Assembly (NCBI GenBank): GCA_026708505.1
Contig: JAPOUU010000011.1
Span: forward strand, 62,001-126,000
Direction: 5' to 3'
From: Hyphomicrobiales bacterium
Lineage (GTDB): Bacteria > Pseudomonadota > Alphaproteobacteria > JAPOUT01
DNA length: 64,000 nt
Below, in pieces: positions 49,012-58,911 of this stretch. The position numbers and the translations under genes were made by a program. Every line of letters starts with the position of its first letter. Position 1 is the stretch's first letter. Below the pieces are notes generated by a model. The model did no database searches and had not been told where the DNA came from. It saw only the letters and a list, made by a program, of their open reading frames with translations.

Positions 49012-49578
49012 ATGGTTAAGATAAACGGCAACGAGGTTCGCCCGGGCAATATCATTGAGCACAAGGGAAGCTTGTGGAGCGTGGTAAAGTTGCGCCATGT
49101 AAAACCGGGCAAGGGCGGGGCGTTTGCACAGGTTGAATTGAAAAGCGTTCTAGACGGGACAAAGCTGAACGAACGTTTCCGTTCTTCACAGACGATTGAA
49201 CGTGTGCGCCTGGAGCAAAAGAAGTGCCAGTTTCTTTATGCGGATGGTGACATGTTGAACTTTATGGACCAGGAAAGTTTTGATCAGGTATCGCTTGGAA
49301 GTGACTTAATAGGGGAAAGTTTGGCGTATCTGCGTGAGGGGATGGAAGTCTCACTAGAGAGTTACGAGGGCAAGTTTGTCGGGATCGAATTGCCCGACCA
49401 AGTTACCCTCGAGGTGACGGAAACCGAGCCTTTTATTAAGGGACAAACGGCTGCGTCTTCGAACAAGCCGGCGCTGTTAGAGAACGGATTGCGTGTGATG
49501 GTGCCGCCGTTTGTATCGGTTGGAGACAAGGTCATTGTTGACACGCGTGATGGTAGTTACATCCGCCCGGCAGAATGA
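49012..49578 (+). CDS. efp: Translation elongation factor P
   Basis: 188 residues. It relieves ribosome stalling at polyproline. Three beta-barrel domains; the tip loop carrying the modified residue is [10 protein letters not shown], with a lysine at the modification position. The presence of a lysine fits the EpmA-type modification, but no modifying enzyme is in the window. TAAAAT at 49000-49005 ends six bases before the ATG, which may give a leaderless transcript, though no good -35 is seen. ATGA overlap with suhB, the usual neighbour. Confidence 0.96.
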   Translation: MVKINGNEVRPGNIIEHKGSLWSVVKLRHVKPGKGGAFAQVELKSVLDGTKLNERFRSSQTIERVRLEQKKCQFLYADGDMLNFMDQESFDQVSLGSDLIGESLAYLREGMEVSLESYEGKFVGIELPDQVTLEVTETEPFIKGQTAASSNKPALLENGLRVMVPPFVSVGDKVIVDTRDGSYIRPAE

Positions 49579-50384
49579 GTCGTTACGCTGCAACGCTATC
49601 GCCGTTGCTTGGTATCATGACGGCGGCGGTGCGCAAAGCCGCCTTCGGGGTGTTGCGGGATTTCCGCGAAGTGTCGCAGTTGCAGGTATCAAAAAAAGGG
49701 CCGGCGGATTTTGTTACAAGCGCGGATAAAAGGGCGGATGAAGTTTTGCGCGAAGAGTTATCGCGCGCGCGTCCGGACTATGGTTTTCTCACCGAAGAAG
49801 GCGAAACCGTTGTGGGTGCCGACTCCGAGCACTGCTGGATTATTGATCCCATCGACGGCACGCTAAACTTTCTGCATAGTTTGCCGTCTTTTGCCATATC
49901 TATGGCGCTGACTTACCGGGGCGATGTTGTCTGCGGTGTGACTTACGATCCGGTCTTGGATGAGATTTTCTACGCCGAGAAGGGTAAAGGCGCATATCTT
50001 AATGACAAGCGTGTGAGGGTGTCGGCGCGCGCATCAATGGAGGAAGCACTGATAGCGGCGGCTTCAAGCGGATTCGCACGACCGGAACGCGAGCGCTTCT
50101 TTCGCGAGGCAAATGCGATCTCGAATAAAGTTGCCGGACTGCGGAGCAGTGGTTGTGCATCGTTAAACCTTGCCTATGTCGCGGCGGGAAGATTTGACGG
50201 TTACTGGGAGCGCCATCTTCAGGCATGGGACATTGCGGCGGGGATAGTGTTGTTGCGGGAGGCCGGAGGAATTGTCTCGGAGCCGGACGGCGGGGATAGA
50301 ATGCTGGAGAGCGGCGCGATTTTGGCGGCAAACTTGGAATTACACAGAGCATTGGCCAAAGTGCTGCGTGAATCTCGGGCTTGA
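49575..50384 (+). CDS. suhB: Inositol monophosphatase family protein (SuhB-like)
   Basis: 269 residues. The Li-sensitive phosphatase fold has metal-binding motifs [22 protein letters not shown] and [15 protein letters not shown]. It dephosphorylates inositol-1-phosphate or related sugar phosphates; SuhB in E. coli also works as a transcription antitermination factor. Which role applies here is not visible. The efp-suhB pair is conserved in alphaproteobacteria. Confidence 0.93.
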   Translation: MSRYAATLSPLLGIMTAAVRKAAFGVLRDFREVSQLQVSKKGPADFVTSADKRADEVLREELSRARPDYGFLTEEGETVVGADSEHCWIIDPIDGTLNFLHSLPSFAISMALTYRGDVVCGVTYDPVLDEIFYAEKGKGAYLNDKRVRVSARASMEEALIAAASSGFARPERERFFREANAISNKVAGLRSSGCASLNLAYVAAGRFDGYWERHLQAWDIAAGIVLLREAGGIVSEPDGGDRMLESGAILAANLELHRALAKVLRESRA

Positions 50385-50408
50385 CTTGACGATAAGGACT
50401 TGTAGAGT
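50381..50408 (+). promoter_or_regulatory. Possible fhs promoter
   Basis: TTGACT (50381-50386) overlaps the suhB stop and TAGAGT (50403-50408) follows after 16 bases. The -10 is imperfect. The leader of about 35 nt includes GGAAAGGAAAAA just before the fhs ATG. Confidence 0.4.
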
Positions 50409-50450
50409 GACGCAGTTTGCGCCACCTGTAAAATTGGAAAGGAAAAAATT

Positions 50451-52115
50451 ATGTCGGATATAGAGATTGCCCGTAAAGCGAGTTTGCGCCCGATTCCCGA
50501 GATAGGAGCAAAGCTGGGAATAAGTGAGGAATCTTTGATTCCAATGGGCCGTTCGGTTGCCAAGCTGGACTTGGACTTCATCAAAGGGCTCAATGAACGC
50601 CCGGACGGCAAACTGATATTGGTCACGGCAATGACTCCCACGGCTGCAGGCGAGGGCAAAACGACGACGACGGTTGGATTGGGTGATGCGTTGAATCGCA
50701 TTGGCAAGCGCACGGCGATATGCCTGCGCGAACCGAGTTTGGGTCCTTGTTTCGGCATGAAGGGAGGAGCGGCCGGAGGAGGTTACGCGCAAGTTGTTCC
50801 GATGGAAACTATCAACCTGCATTTCACCGGCGACTTTCATGCAATATCGGCGGCACACAATCTTTTGGCCGCAATGACCGACAATCACATTTACTGGGAC
50901 AACAAATTAAATTTGGACACGCGAAGGATTGACTGGGGTCGTGTTGTGGACATGAACGACAGGGCGCTTCGAAACATCACGGTTGCATTAGGAGGTATTG
51001 CGAACGGTTTCCCGAGACAATCTCGTTATGACATCACCGTTGCATCGGAGATAATGGCAATATTGTGTTTGGCAAAGAATCTTGAAGACTTGGAAGAGCG
51101 TTTGGGGGACATCATCATCGGACAGACTCGCGCGAAGGAAGGGGTGACAGCGAAGGAGTTGGAAGCGGCCGGTGCGATGACATGCCTGTTGCGTGACGCT
51201 CTTGCTCCGAATTTGGTTCAAACACTGGAAAACAATCCGGCATTTGTGCACGGCGGGCCGTTTGCCAACATTGCGCACGGATGTAATTCCGTGATGGCAA
51301 CAAAGTCTGCGTTGAAATTGGCGGATTATGTTGTCACGGAAGCCGGATTTGGCGCGGATTTGGGAGCGGAAAAATTCTTTGACATTAAATGTCGTAGTGC
51401 CGATTTACGCCCGAGCGCTGCAGTGATAGTGGCAACGGCACGTGCATTGAAAATGCACGGAGGCGTGAAACAAACAGATTTGAGCGAGGAGAATGTGGAC
51501 GCGGTTCGTGACGGCCTGGCGAATTTGGGTCGCCACATTCATAATGTTAAGCGTTTTGGAATTCCCGTGGTTGTTGCGCTGAACGCGTTTTCGGCGGACA
51601 CGCCTTCGGAGATTGCAGCAGTTCGCGAGTTTTGCGAGAGCCTGGATGTCCCGATGTCCGAGGCACGCCACTGGGCAGAAGGAGGAGCCGGTGCCGAGGA
51701 CCTGGCTCGCCTGGTTGATGCAGCGGTTGAGGAGGGAGGCGCGTTTCATACGTTATACGAGGACGATGTTCCTTTATGGCGCAAAGCGCAGACGATTGCG
51801 CGCGAGATTTACGGAGCGGATGACATCATCGCGGACAAGCGCGTAAGAGAGCAGTTCCGCGCTTATCAAGAAGGCGGCTTTGGAGACTTCCCTATTTGCA
51901 TGGCGAAGACTCAATACAGTTTTTCGACCGACCCGGAACGCAAAGGTGCGCCGGATGATCATGTCACGCCAATACGCGAAGTTCGCTTGGCTGCGGGTGC
52001 GCGGTTCTTGGTGGTGATATGCGGCGAGATAATGACAATGCCCGGTTTGCCCCGTCGCCCTGCGGCGTGTGATATTGGACTGGACGGGGATGGACAAATT
52101 TACGGGCTGTTTTAG
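50451..52115 (+). CDS. fhs: Formate--tetrahydrofolate ligase
   Basis: 554 residues. It couples ATP, formate and tetrahydrofolate to give 10-formyl-THF for one-carbon metabolism. The ATP loop [20 protein letters not shown], the [20 protein letters not shown] stretch and [18 protein letters not shown] are near-invariant in Fhs. The start has GGAAAGG upstream. Length is typical. A folate-precursor operon (pabBAC) follows 1.3 kb later, though on a separate promoter. Confidence 0.98.
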   Translation: MSDIEIARKASLRPIPEIGAKLGISEESLIPMGRSVAKLDLDFIKGLNERPDGKLILVTAMTPTAAGEGKTTTTVGLGDALNRIGKRTAICLREPSLGPCFGMKGGAAGGGYAQVVPMETINLHFTGDFHAISAAHNLLAAMTDNHIYWDNKLNLDTRRIDWGRVVDMNDRALRNITVALGGIANGFPRQSRYDITVASEIMAILCLAKNLEDLEERLGDIIIGQTRAKEGVTAKELEAAGAMTCLLRDALAPNLVQTLENNPAFVHGGPFANIAHGCNSVMATKSALKLADYVVTEAGFGADLGAEKFFDIKCRSADLRPSAAVIVATARALKMHGGVKQTDLSEENVDAVRDGLANLGRHIHNVKRFGIPVVVALNAFSADTPSEIAAVREFCESLDVPMSEARHWAEGGAGAEDLARLVDAAVEEGGAFHTLYEDDVPLWRKAQTIAREIYGADDIIADKRVREQFRAYQEGGFGDFPICMAKTQYSFSTDPERKGAPDDHVTPIREVRLAAGARFLVVICGEIMTMPGLPRRPAACDIGLDGDGQIYGLF

Positions 52116-52180
52116 AACACCATTTGAACTAATTCATACGGTCGAAGCGTTCGAGTTTACCGAGAGTTCCTGCTACTTGT

Positions 52181-52210
52181 TTGTTTTTTGAGAATCCCTG
52201 GTGTTATACT
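52181..52210 (+). promoter_or_regulatory. Promoter before the lipoprotein dehydrogenase gene, probably leaderless
   Basis: TATACT (52205-52210) ends six bases before the ATG at 52217; TTGTTT (52181-52186) stands 18 bases upstream of it. No Shine-Dalgarno sequence lies between. The layout predicts that mRNA begins at or beside the start codon. Confidence 0.5.
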
Positions 52211-52216
52211 CCCCTC

Positions 52217-53383
52217 ATGTCCCAAAAAATCTACCTTACAATTGCGCTTGCCGTCTTTGCTCTTCTGTCTGCCTGCGCTCTTCTCCCCGAGCGCTTTGCG
52301 GTTAACACGCCCTGGCTACAAGAATTCTTCGCTCGCGCACAGGCTCCCGACCAAGTAACGCTTAACTCCAAAATCCAACTCCCGCCGGGATATTCGATAT
52401 CCGTATTTGCCGAAAATCTCGATGACCCGCGCATGCTCTTGTGGGTCAACGCAAACCTTCTCGTCTCGACTCCGTCAAGCCGCACAGTAAAACTGCTTCG
52501 ACCGAATGCACAGGGAACTCGTATCGAGTCTGTCGAAACACTGTTCTCGAGCCTGAATCTTCCCCACGGTCTCGAATACCATGACGGCAAACTCTACATC
52601 GCCGCACAAGACGCAATCTATCAAGCTGATTTCGATGCACAAAGCGGCGTGGCGACATCAGCGCTGCAATCAATTGCCTCAATGCCGGAACGGGGCGGTC
52701 ACTGGACTCGAACGATAAAACGCGGGCCCGATAACCTCCTTTATGTCGGCGTCGGCTCGTCGTGCAATGTCTGCGAAGAAGATGATGAACGCCGCGCCGC
52801 ACTTCTTACGCTTGATCCGAACACGCATGCACTTGAGGTGTATGCGTCCGGTTTGCGCAATACGGTCGGGTGGGATTGGCGCGCATCCGACAATGCGCTC
52901 TACGGCGTCGATAACGGACGGGACCTTCTCGGTGACGATGTCCCTCCCGACGAGTTGAATCGAATTGAGAAGGGCGGCTTCTACGGCTGGCCCTATTTGC
53001 ACGGGGACAATGTTCCCGACCCCGATTACGGCGATATTTCCGACCCCCGCATTGCCGGGGCAGTCCCGCCTGAACACGGTTTTCAAGCCCATGTTGCGCC
53101 CTTGTCTTTAAAGTTTTTGGAAAATTCACTTCCGGGACTGGAAAACGCCGCCCTCGTTGCGTTGCACGGTTCGTGGAATCGAAGTTCCAAAGTTGGTTAC
53201 AAGCTTGTCTCGTTGCATTGGGACGACAACGACAATATCGAAGAACGTGACTTTGCCGTTGGTTTTGAAGAAAACGAAGACGTGTTCGGTCGCCCGGTTG
53301 ATGTCGTCGAAGGACCCGATGGCGCGCTCTATGTTTCCGATGATTTTGCCGGTGTGATTTATCGCATTGCGTTTGACGAATGA
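52217..53383 (+). CDS. Lipoprotein, six-bladed propeller sugar dehydrogenase family (PQQ-type)
   Basis: 388 residues from ATG 52217; the frame upstream contains the promoter. A lipoprotein signal peptide ends in LLSAC, so the mature protein is lipid-anchored at Cys near residue 20. The beta-propeller shows LPPGYSISVFAENLDDPRML, GLRNTVGWDW, ELNRIEKGGFYGWPY and the final VDVVEGPDGALYVSDDFAGV, as in soluble aldose and sorbosone dehydrogenases. A close Cys pair in SSCNVCEED may form a disulfide. Substrate and PQQ use are inferred from the family. Coupled to pabB by ATGA, a partner without an obvious functional link. Confidence 0.85.
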   Translation: MSQKIYLTIALAVFALLSACALLPERFAVNTPWLQEFFARAQAPDQVTLNSKIQLPPGYSISVFAENLDDPRMLLWVNANLLVSTPSSRTVKLLRPNAQGTRIESVETLFSSLNLPHGLEYHDGKLYIAAQDAIYQADFDAQSGVATSALQSIASMPERGGHWTRTIKRGPDNLLYVGVGSSCNVCEEDDERRAALLTLDPNTHALEVYASGLRNTVGWDWRASDNALYGVDNGRDLLGDDVPPDELNRIEKGGFYGWPYLHGDNVPDPDYGDISDPRIAGAVPPEHGFQAHVAPLSLKFLENSLPGLENAALVALHGSWNRSSKVGYKLVSLHWDDNDNIEERDFAVGFEENEDVFGRPVDVVEGPDGALYVSDDFAGVIYRIAFDE

Positions 53384-54855
53384 GCGACTTGCTCTCCGAA
53401 ACAATTCTCAATACCGCCGTTGTAGAGGAGCTGCCCTGGCAGGCCGAACCGCAAGACGTGTTCGCACCCATTGCGCAACACCCTTTTTCGATGTTCCTGG
53501 ATTCCTCCGATACCGTGCATACGCCCGGACGATGGAGCATTCTCGTCTGCGAACCTTTTGAGACCCTGTCTTTAAACGTGCGTGCAAACCCCAATCCTTT
53601 TGAGGCTTTGCGCACCCGAATGTCGCGCTTTAGGATACCGCCGCACTGGCACGCCGAACTCGCCGAGCGATTACAAAATCAACCACCTCCGTTTTTGGGC
53701 GGCGCAGTGGGTTTGTTCGGTTATGAACTCGCCGCCTGCTTGGAATCGCTGCCGAACATGCCGCGCAACAGGCACCACGCCGATATGGTTGTCGGCTTGT
53801 ACGACTCATTGCTTGCGTTCGACCATCATGCCAAACGCGTCTTTTCGATCTCGACCGGCTTACGCGAATCGGAAGGCGCGGCGCGGGAGAATTTGTCACG
53901 TTATTGGGCGGAGCGTTGGCGCACACGCATGGCACACGCCGCTCGAGCCAAACACAAACGTAATTCTGCAAATCTCCCGCCCGCGAGGGTCATACATTGG
54001 CGCAGCAACTTCACTCGCGCATCATACGAAGCCGCCGTTGCCCGCATCGTTCGATACATTCGGGCCGGTGATATTTTTCAGGCAAACCTGTCGCGCCGTT
54101 TCGAGTTGCATTTGGATTCCGATGATCCTGCCTTTGCTTTCTACCGGCGTTTGCGGAAAATCTCTCCTGCTCCCTTTTCCGCATTTTTGAATCTGGGCAA
54201 GCGTACAATATTGTCGTCCTCTCCGGAGCGCTTTCTCGAAAGCCGCGATGGCCACGTTCGCGCACAACCCATCAAGGGAACGCGTCCGCGCGGGACCTCT
54301 CCCAAACACGATCGCGCCAACGCTACCGATCTGCTCAATAGCGCCAAAGACAGAGCCGAAAACATCATGATTGCCGACTTGCTGCGAAATGACATCTCCA
54401 AAGTTGCCTTGCCCCACTCGGTCGGCGTTGCAAACTTATGCACACTCAAACAATTCGCCAACGTGCACCATCTTGTTTCAACCGTTACAGGAAAATTACG
54501 CGACAAATTCGATAGCCTCGACTTGCTCGCCGCATGCTTTCCCGGCGGCTCGATAACCGGTGCGCCAAAGCCCCGCGCCATGGAAATCATCTCCGAGCTT
54601 GAAGGCATTGAGCGTGGCGCCTATTGCGGCGCGATAGGCTATATAGGCTTCGACGGATCAATGGATGCATCCATCGCAATTCGCACCATCTCGATGTTCG
54701 GAAACATTGCGAACTTTCATGTCGGCGGCGGCGTCGTGCTCGATTCAAATCCTTCGGGCGAATATGAAGAGACCGTCGCCAAAGGCTGGGCGATGGCGCA
54801 GGCCTTGAGCGATGAAGCGGAGAGAGTATTCACTAGCGAGAAAGTTACGCAATGA
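53380..54855 (+). CDS. pabB: Aminodeoxychorismate synthase component I
   Basis: 491 residues. It converts chorismate and ammonia to 4-amino-4-deoxychorismate. The chorismate-binding domain shows AGDIFQANLSRRFE, AQPIKGTRPRGTS, AENIMIADLLRND and GGSITGAPKPRAMEII. The lysine in PIKGT (K299) distinguishes PabB from anthranilate synthase, which has Ala there; the pabA and pabC neighbours agree. The N-terminal half is the degenerate domain. ATGA coupling on both sides. Confidence 0.93.
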   Translation: MSDLLSETILNTAVVEELPWQAEPQDVFAPIAQHPFSMFLDSSDTVHTPGRWSILVCEPFETLSLNVRANPNPFEALRTRMSRFRIPPHWHAELAERLQNQPPPFLGGAVGLFGYELAACLESLPNMPRNRHHADMVVGLYDSLLAFDHHAKRVFSISTGLRESEGAARENLSRYWAERWRTRMAHAARAKHKRNSANLPPARVIHWRSNFTRASYEAAVARIVRYIRAGDIFQANLSRRFELHLDSDDPAFAFYRRLRKISPAPFSAFLNLGKRTILSSSPERFLESRDGHVRAQPIKGTRPRGTSPKHDRANATDLLNSAKDRAENIMIADLLRNDISKVALPHSVGVANLCTLKQFANVHHLVSTVTGKLRDKFDSLDLLAACFPGGSITGAPKPRAMEIISELEGIERGAYCGAIGYIGFDGSMDASIAIRTISMFGNIANFHVGGGVVLDSNPSGEYEETVAKGWAMAQALSDEAERVFTSEKVTQ

Positions 54856-55457
54856 TCCTGCTTATCGACAATTACGATTCCTTCGTCTACAACCTCGCAC
54901 GCTATATCGAGGAACTCGGCTTTCCGTGCCGTGTCGTTCGAAATGACACCCTTGATGTCGCGGAAGCGCTCTCGCTGCAACCCCGCGCAATTGTGCTTTC
55001 GCCGGGACCCTGCGCACCGGACGATGCGGGCATCTCGATAGAATTGGCCCGCACCGTCGCCGCGCGCGGCGACACCGCTTTGCTGGGCGTGTGCCTCGGA
55101 CACCAGGCTATTGTTCAAGCGCTGGGAGGAAACGTCCGAGCGGCTCGTCGTCCGATGCACGGGATGGCGGCACAAGTGTTTCACAAGGGCGGAAAGTTGT
55201 TTTCAGGGATACCTCCGACCTTCACGGTCGGACGCTATCACTCCCTGGCCGCGGATGTTGCGAGCGAAGGCAAACTGCAGGCGTGTGCATGGGATGAGGA
55301 TAGCGAGGTAATGGCGGTTGAACATGAAAGCGCCCCGGTGTTTGGCGTGCAGTTTCATCCGGAGTCGATTTTGTCCGAGTACGGACATTTGCTGCTGGCG
55401 AATTTCTTAAACTTCGCCGGAATGAAAGCAAAGAGGATCCCGCGGTGGGCGGCATGA
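54852..55457 (+). CDS. pabA: Aminodeoxychorismate synthase glutamine amidotransferase
   Basis: 201 residues. It releases ammonia from glutamine for PabB. Class I amidotransferase with DNYDSFVYNLARY, SPGPCAPDDAG, the nucleophile C81 in LLGVCLGHQAI and the His/Glu of FHPES (H169, E171). TrpG is nearly identical in sequence and some bacteria share one subunit, but the pabB and pabC context favours PabA, perhaps shared. Normal length. Confidence 0.92.
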   Translation: MILLIDNYDSFVYNLARYIEELGFPCRVVRNDTLDVAEALSLQPRAIVLSPGPCAPDDAGISIELARTVAARGDTALLGVCLGHQAIVQALGGNVRAARRPMHGMAAQVFHKGGKLFSGIPPTFTVGRYHSLAADVASEGKLQACAWDEDSEVMAVEHESAPVFGVQFHPESILSEYGHLLLANFLNFAGMKAKRIPRWAA

Positions 55458-56302
55458 GTGGGACGTATGCGCTTTGCTGGTTGAACGGCCGAACAATGCG
55501 AACCGAAGAGGCGCGCATTGATCCTGACGACAGAGGCTTTCTGCTGGGCGACGGTGTTTTCGAGACAGTGCTGTTACGGCGGGGACAAGCAGTTTGGTGG
55601 CAGGAGCATGTGCAGCGGCTTCGGCATGGCGCGCAAGTGTTGGGAATGACGCCGCCCGATGTTGACGTGCTTTCGAATGCGTTTGGCGAAATTGTTGCGG
55701 CGAACAATCTGGATAATGTGGACGAAAGCGTGCTGCGAATAACTTTTTCAAGGGGAAGCGGAGGCAGGGGCTTGTCGGCGGGCGCCGGGAAGGAAGCGAC
55801 TTTGCTGCTACGGGCGAGCGCAATGGCTGCTTCAAGTGATGTCGCAAGGGCAATGATAGTGGAATCGGTTCGACGAAACGGGTCGAGTGTTTCGTCACGC
55901 TTGAAAACATTGTCTTACGTTGATGGCGTGCTGGCCCAACGGGAAGCAGAAGCTCAAAGATTTAGCGAAGCGCTGCTACGCAATGATATCGGGCGATTGA
56001 TCTGCGGGGCGCGGGCAAATCTGTTTGTTTGGCGGAATGCAGAGTTATGGACGCCGCCGATTGAAGAGGGATGCCTGCCCGGGATTGCACGAGGATATCT
56101 GCTGGATATTGCAAGAAATACCGGGATTGTGTGCAGAGAAGAAAGTTTGGAAGATTTGCGGGCGGATGATTGTGTTTTGCTAACCAATAGTTTGCGGGGG
56201 GTCGTGGTGCTGGCGGAAGTTGGCGGTGTTGCATTGCGCCCCGCCGATAAATGCGGCGATCTAACCGCGCTTCTGTCCGCTTTTCGGAAGCGGATGGCTT
56301 AA
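55454..56302 (+). CDS. pabC: Aminodeoxychorismate lyase (class IV aminotransferase fold)
   Basis: 282 residues from ATG 55454, which overlaps the pabA stop (a GTG at 55445 is in frame). It splits aminodeoxychorismate into 4-aminobenzoate and pyruvate with PLP. The class IV fold shows DDRGFLLGDGVFETVLL, RLKTLSYVDGVLAQREA with the PLP lysine, and EEGCLPGIARGYLLDIA. The family also contains branched-chain and D-amino-acid aminotransferases; context decides for PabC. Its TAA overlaps the stop of the convergent cca gene in CTTAAG. Confidence 0.9.
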   Translation: MSGTYALCWLNGRTMRTEEARIDPDDRGFLLGDGVFETVLLRRGQAVWWQEHVQRLRHGAQVLGMTPPDVDVLSNAFGEIVAANNLDNVDESVLRITFSRGSGGRGLSAGAGKEATLLLRASAMAASSDVARAMIVESVRRNGSSVSSRLKTLSYVDGVLAQREAEAQRFSEALLRNDIGRLICGARANLFVWRNAELWTPPIEEGCLPGIARGYLLDIARNTGIVCREESLEDLRADDCVLLTNSLRGVVVLAEVGGVALRPADKCGDLTALLSAFRKRMA

Positions 56303-57516
56303 GAATTGCCGAGGGAGGCAATCTCCTCGCGAGCGCACTGAACGGCCCAATCCGAATCACCCTTGAACCCTCCCGAGATCCAGCGGGATTCGACGCGGGA
56401 CAGCACCTTCCCGACCAGCTCGCCCTCCTTAACACCCAAATCCATCACCATTGAACCCGTCAAAGGAAAATTAGGAATCTCGCCCTCAAGACCCTCCAAA
56501 GCTTTCTTCCATTCCTGAACGTTATCGCGGAGGACTCCGTTCGACCACGAGAGCAGCAGAATGTCACGCGCGGATGAGCGACCATAACGATACAACAAAC
56601 CACGCACTTCCAAATCCGAAGGAATGTTCGATAACATTGCCGAAAACATCATGGCAAGGCGGCGTGTATAAACGCGTGAAAAACGCAGTCGTTCGCCGAC
56701 ATCGCGCACACCCTTTTCGTCATGCAGCAAAACCCCCAAACGCAACCCGGCATCGCTTTCCAAACCCAGCGAAGATTCGATTTCGATTAGCGCCTTATAG
56801 CGTTCGAGTCTCACATCTCCCAAACATTCCCTTAATACACCGCAGGATTCCATCCACTCAAGGGCGTCACCGCCGCGCGGCAGCATTAATATACGCGACA
56901 GTTCCTCATCAATGCGCTCGCCGGAAATGCGTGACAACCCCTCGCGCAATTCTTCACAAGCAGCCAAACCTTCGGCATCGGGGCGCGCGCCCCCATAGCC
57001 GGCGGTAAACCGAAAGAAGCGCAGGATTCGCAGATAATCCTCCTGTATGCGCTTTCGAGATTCGCCTATAAAGCGAATACGCTTTGCCTTTAAATCCGCA
57101 ACGCCGTCAAAAGGATCATGCAGCACACCTTCCCCATCCAGATAAAGAGCGTTGACGGTAAAGTCACGACGCACGGCATCCTCGTCCCAATCATCGATTG
57201 CTTCAACGCGAGCGTGCCGTCCGTCGGTCTCCTCGTCCCGGCGCAATTGCGTTATCTCGAAGCGAGTCCCCTCGACCCATGCCGAAACCGTGCCATGCGC
57301 CAAACCCGTCGGAACAACACGAACACCCTCACGAACCAACCTCGCAATAACCTCGTCCGGCGAAAGACGGGACGCTACGTCAATATCCTTGACTTCAAGC
57401 TCAAGCAGGGCGTCCCGCACCGCTCCTCCGACAAGACGAATGTTCCCCTCTCCGAGCATCGCAAACAGCGAACGCACGTCTTCACGTCCGGTCAACGCCT
57501 TCAACGATGCTTTCAT
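56299..57516 (-). CDS. cca: CCA tRNA nucleotidyltransferase / poly(A) polymerase family
   Basis: 405 residues. It adds or repairs the 3' CCA of tRNAs. The class II head domain has IRLVGGAVRDALLELEVKDID with the catalytic DxD, then the RRDFTVNALYLD motif and DPFDGVADLKAKRIRFIG. The neck with IQEDYLRILRFFRF follows, and the remainder is helical. Poly(A) polymerases are very similar; alphaproteobacterial proteins of this length with DUF6111 beside them are annotated as CCA-adding enzymes. It is coupled to the upstream gene by a four-base overlap. Confidence 0.88.
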   Translation of the reverse strand: MKASLKALTGREDVRSLFAMLGEGNIRLVGGAVRDALLELEVKDIDVASRLSPDEVIARLVREGVRVVPTGLAHGTVSAWVEGTRFEITQLRRDEETDGRHARVEAIDDWDEDAVRRDFTVNALYLDGEGVLHDPFDGVADLKAKRIRFIGESRKRIQEDYLRILRFFRFTAGYGGARPDAEGLAACEELREGLSRISGERIDEELSRILMLPRGGDALEWMESCGVLRECLGDVRLERYKALIEIESSLGLESDAGLRLGVLLHDEKGVRDVGERLRFSRVYTRRLAMMFSAMLSNIPSDLEVRGLLYRYGRSSARDILLLSWSNGVLRDNVQEWKKALEGLEGEIPNFPLTGSMVMDLGVKEGELVGKVLSRVESRWISGGFKGDSDWAVQCAREEIASLGNS

Positions 57517-57782
57517 TCGAACTGTCCGGGAACGATATCGCCCTGCTCAAAGCGCGGCGGGGAATACGCCTTGCCGGTTTCCTCCCCCTCCACTAATGCA
57601 AATGTGAACAGGGATGCCGCGACCAGCAGCAATCCGCACGCCGCCAGCCACACCAGGGCCTTTGAGCCCATTTTGCTCTCACGCCGGGCAGGAAATAGCC
57701 GCCGGACCGCGTGGATATACAGCCCGTAGACCACAAACGGCAGCAAAAACCATCCCAGTTGAATAAGAAGAATTCGTAACAA
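57513..57782 (-). CDS. DUF6111 family small membrane protein
   Basis: 89 residues with two membrane helices (about 4-24 and 43-64) and a basic stretch between them (HAVRRLFPARRESK). The C-terminus PPRFEQGDIVPGQFE is the conserved part of DUF6111. Function unknown; it is regularly paired with cca in this class. ATGA overlap with cca. The 94-base gap to moxR holds no clear promoter in either direction. Confidence 0.8.
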   Translation of the reverse strand: MLRILLIQLGWFLLPFVVYGLYIHAVRRLFPARRESKMGSKALVWLAACGLLLVAASLFTFALVEGEETGKAYSPPRFEQGDIVPGQFE

Positions 57783-57876
57783 TTAGTCCCAATCCTGTCG
57801 TTTCCATACTATCATTGAAAGCATTTAGAGGGTATCATAACAGCACAACTCTGTAATCCACCATGATATCAGAACC

Positions 57877-58905
57877 ATGAACACGGCACTTCCTGATTTA
57901 TCCACAACACCCGACTCGCCCCCGGCCCCGGAAGAAAACGAACTCGTGCTTGAGGCCGAGAGCCTGTGCGCTTCCCTGCAGCGCGCTCGCGATGCCATCG
58001 CCGGAGCCATCCTGGGGCAAGACGAAGTCATTGAGCAGACGCTCATCACATTGCTGTGCGGCGGACACGCGCTTCTCGTGGGTCTGCCCGGTCTCGGCAA
58101 AACATCCCTCGTGCACGCAACCGCCAGAGCCCTCGGCATGCAAGAGGGACGAATCCAATTCACGCCCGACTTGCTGCCCGGCGACATTTTGGGATCCGAG
58201 ATTCTCGAGGACGGAGACGACGGCAGACGGAGTTTTCGATTTCTTCCCGGCCCGATCTTCTGCCGCCTGTTGATGGCGGACGAAATCAACCGGGCATCAC
58301 CACGAACACAATCCGCGCTGTTGCAGGGCATGCAGGAGAAATTCATCACCGTTGCAGGCAAGCGCTACGACCTCCCCACACCGTTCCACGTCCTCGCAAC
58401 ACAAAACCCCATCGAGCAGGAAGGAACGTATCCGCTCCCGGAAGCGCAACTCGACAGATTCCTCATGCACATCGAGATGCGCTACCCCAACCTGGAAACT
58501 GAACAGCGCATCCTCATCGAAACAACCGGCGAAGCCCCCCTCGAAGCAAATGCGGCCCTGTCCGTTGAAGATCTCTTACGCGCACAAACGCTCGTGCGGC
58601 GCATGCCCGTTGGAGAACGGGTCGCAAACATGATTTTGCGGTTGATACGCTCGGCCCGGCCCGACGACGGCACGGACGATCAAATCCTATGGGGGCCATC
58701 CTCCCGTGCGGGACAAGCGTTGATGCTGGCATCGCGGGCGCGGGCCCTGCTGCAGGGACGCTTCGCGCCCTCGTCCGAAGACGTTCACGCACTCGCCGTC
58801 CCCATCCTCCGGCATCGAATGGCTTTGCGCTTTGAAGCCATTGCTGCGGGAACTCGCGTCGAAGACCTCATTCTTGAGCGCGCCAACCGGGCCGATACAT
58901 CCTAG
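57877..58905 (+). CDS. MoxR family AAA+ ATPase
   Basis: 342 residues. A chaperone-like ATPase with Walker A GLPGLGKTSLVHATARALG, the conserved IQFTPDLLPGDILGSEIL, Walker B LLMADEINRASPRTQSALLQ and VLATQNPIEQEGTYPLPEAQ (sensor 1). The N-terminal 25 residues are Pro/Glu-rich. MoxR proteins regularly precede DUF58 and von Willebrand-like membrane proteins and are thought to help assemble or activate them. The four genes from here on form one cluster. Confidence 0.93.
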   Translation: MNTALPDLSTTPDSPPAPEENELVLEAESLCASLQRARDAIAGAILGQDEVIEQTLITLLCGGHALLVGLPGLGKTSLVHATARALGMQEGRIQFTPDLLPGDILGSEILEDGDDGRRSFRFLPGPIFCRLLMADEINRASPRTQSALLQGMQEKFITVAGKRYDLPTPFHVLATQNPIEQEGTYPLPEAQLDRFLMHIEMRYPNLETEQRILIETTGEAPLEANAALSVEDLLRAQTLVRRMPVGERVANMILRLIRSARPDDGTDDQILWGPSSRAGQALMLASRARALLQGRFAPSSEDVHALAVPILRHRMALRFEAIAAGTRVEDLILERANRADTS

Positions 58906-58911
58906 ACAATC

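Noticed and set aside
53380-54855. Anthranilate synthase TrpE instead of PabB
   Set aside because: The lysine in PIKGT and the adjacent pabC favour PabB; no other trp gene is present.
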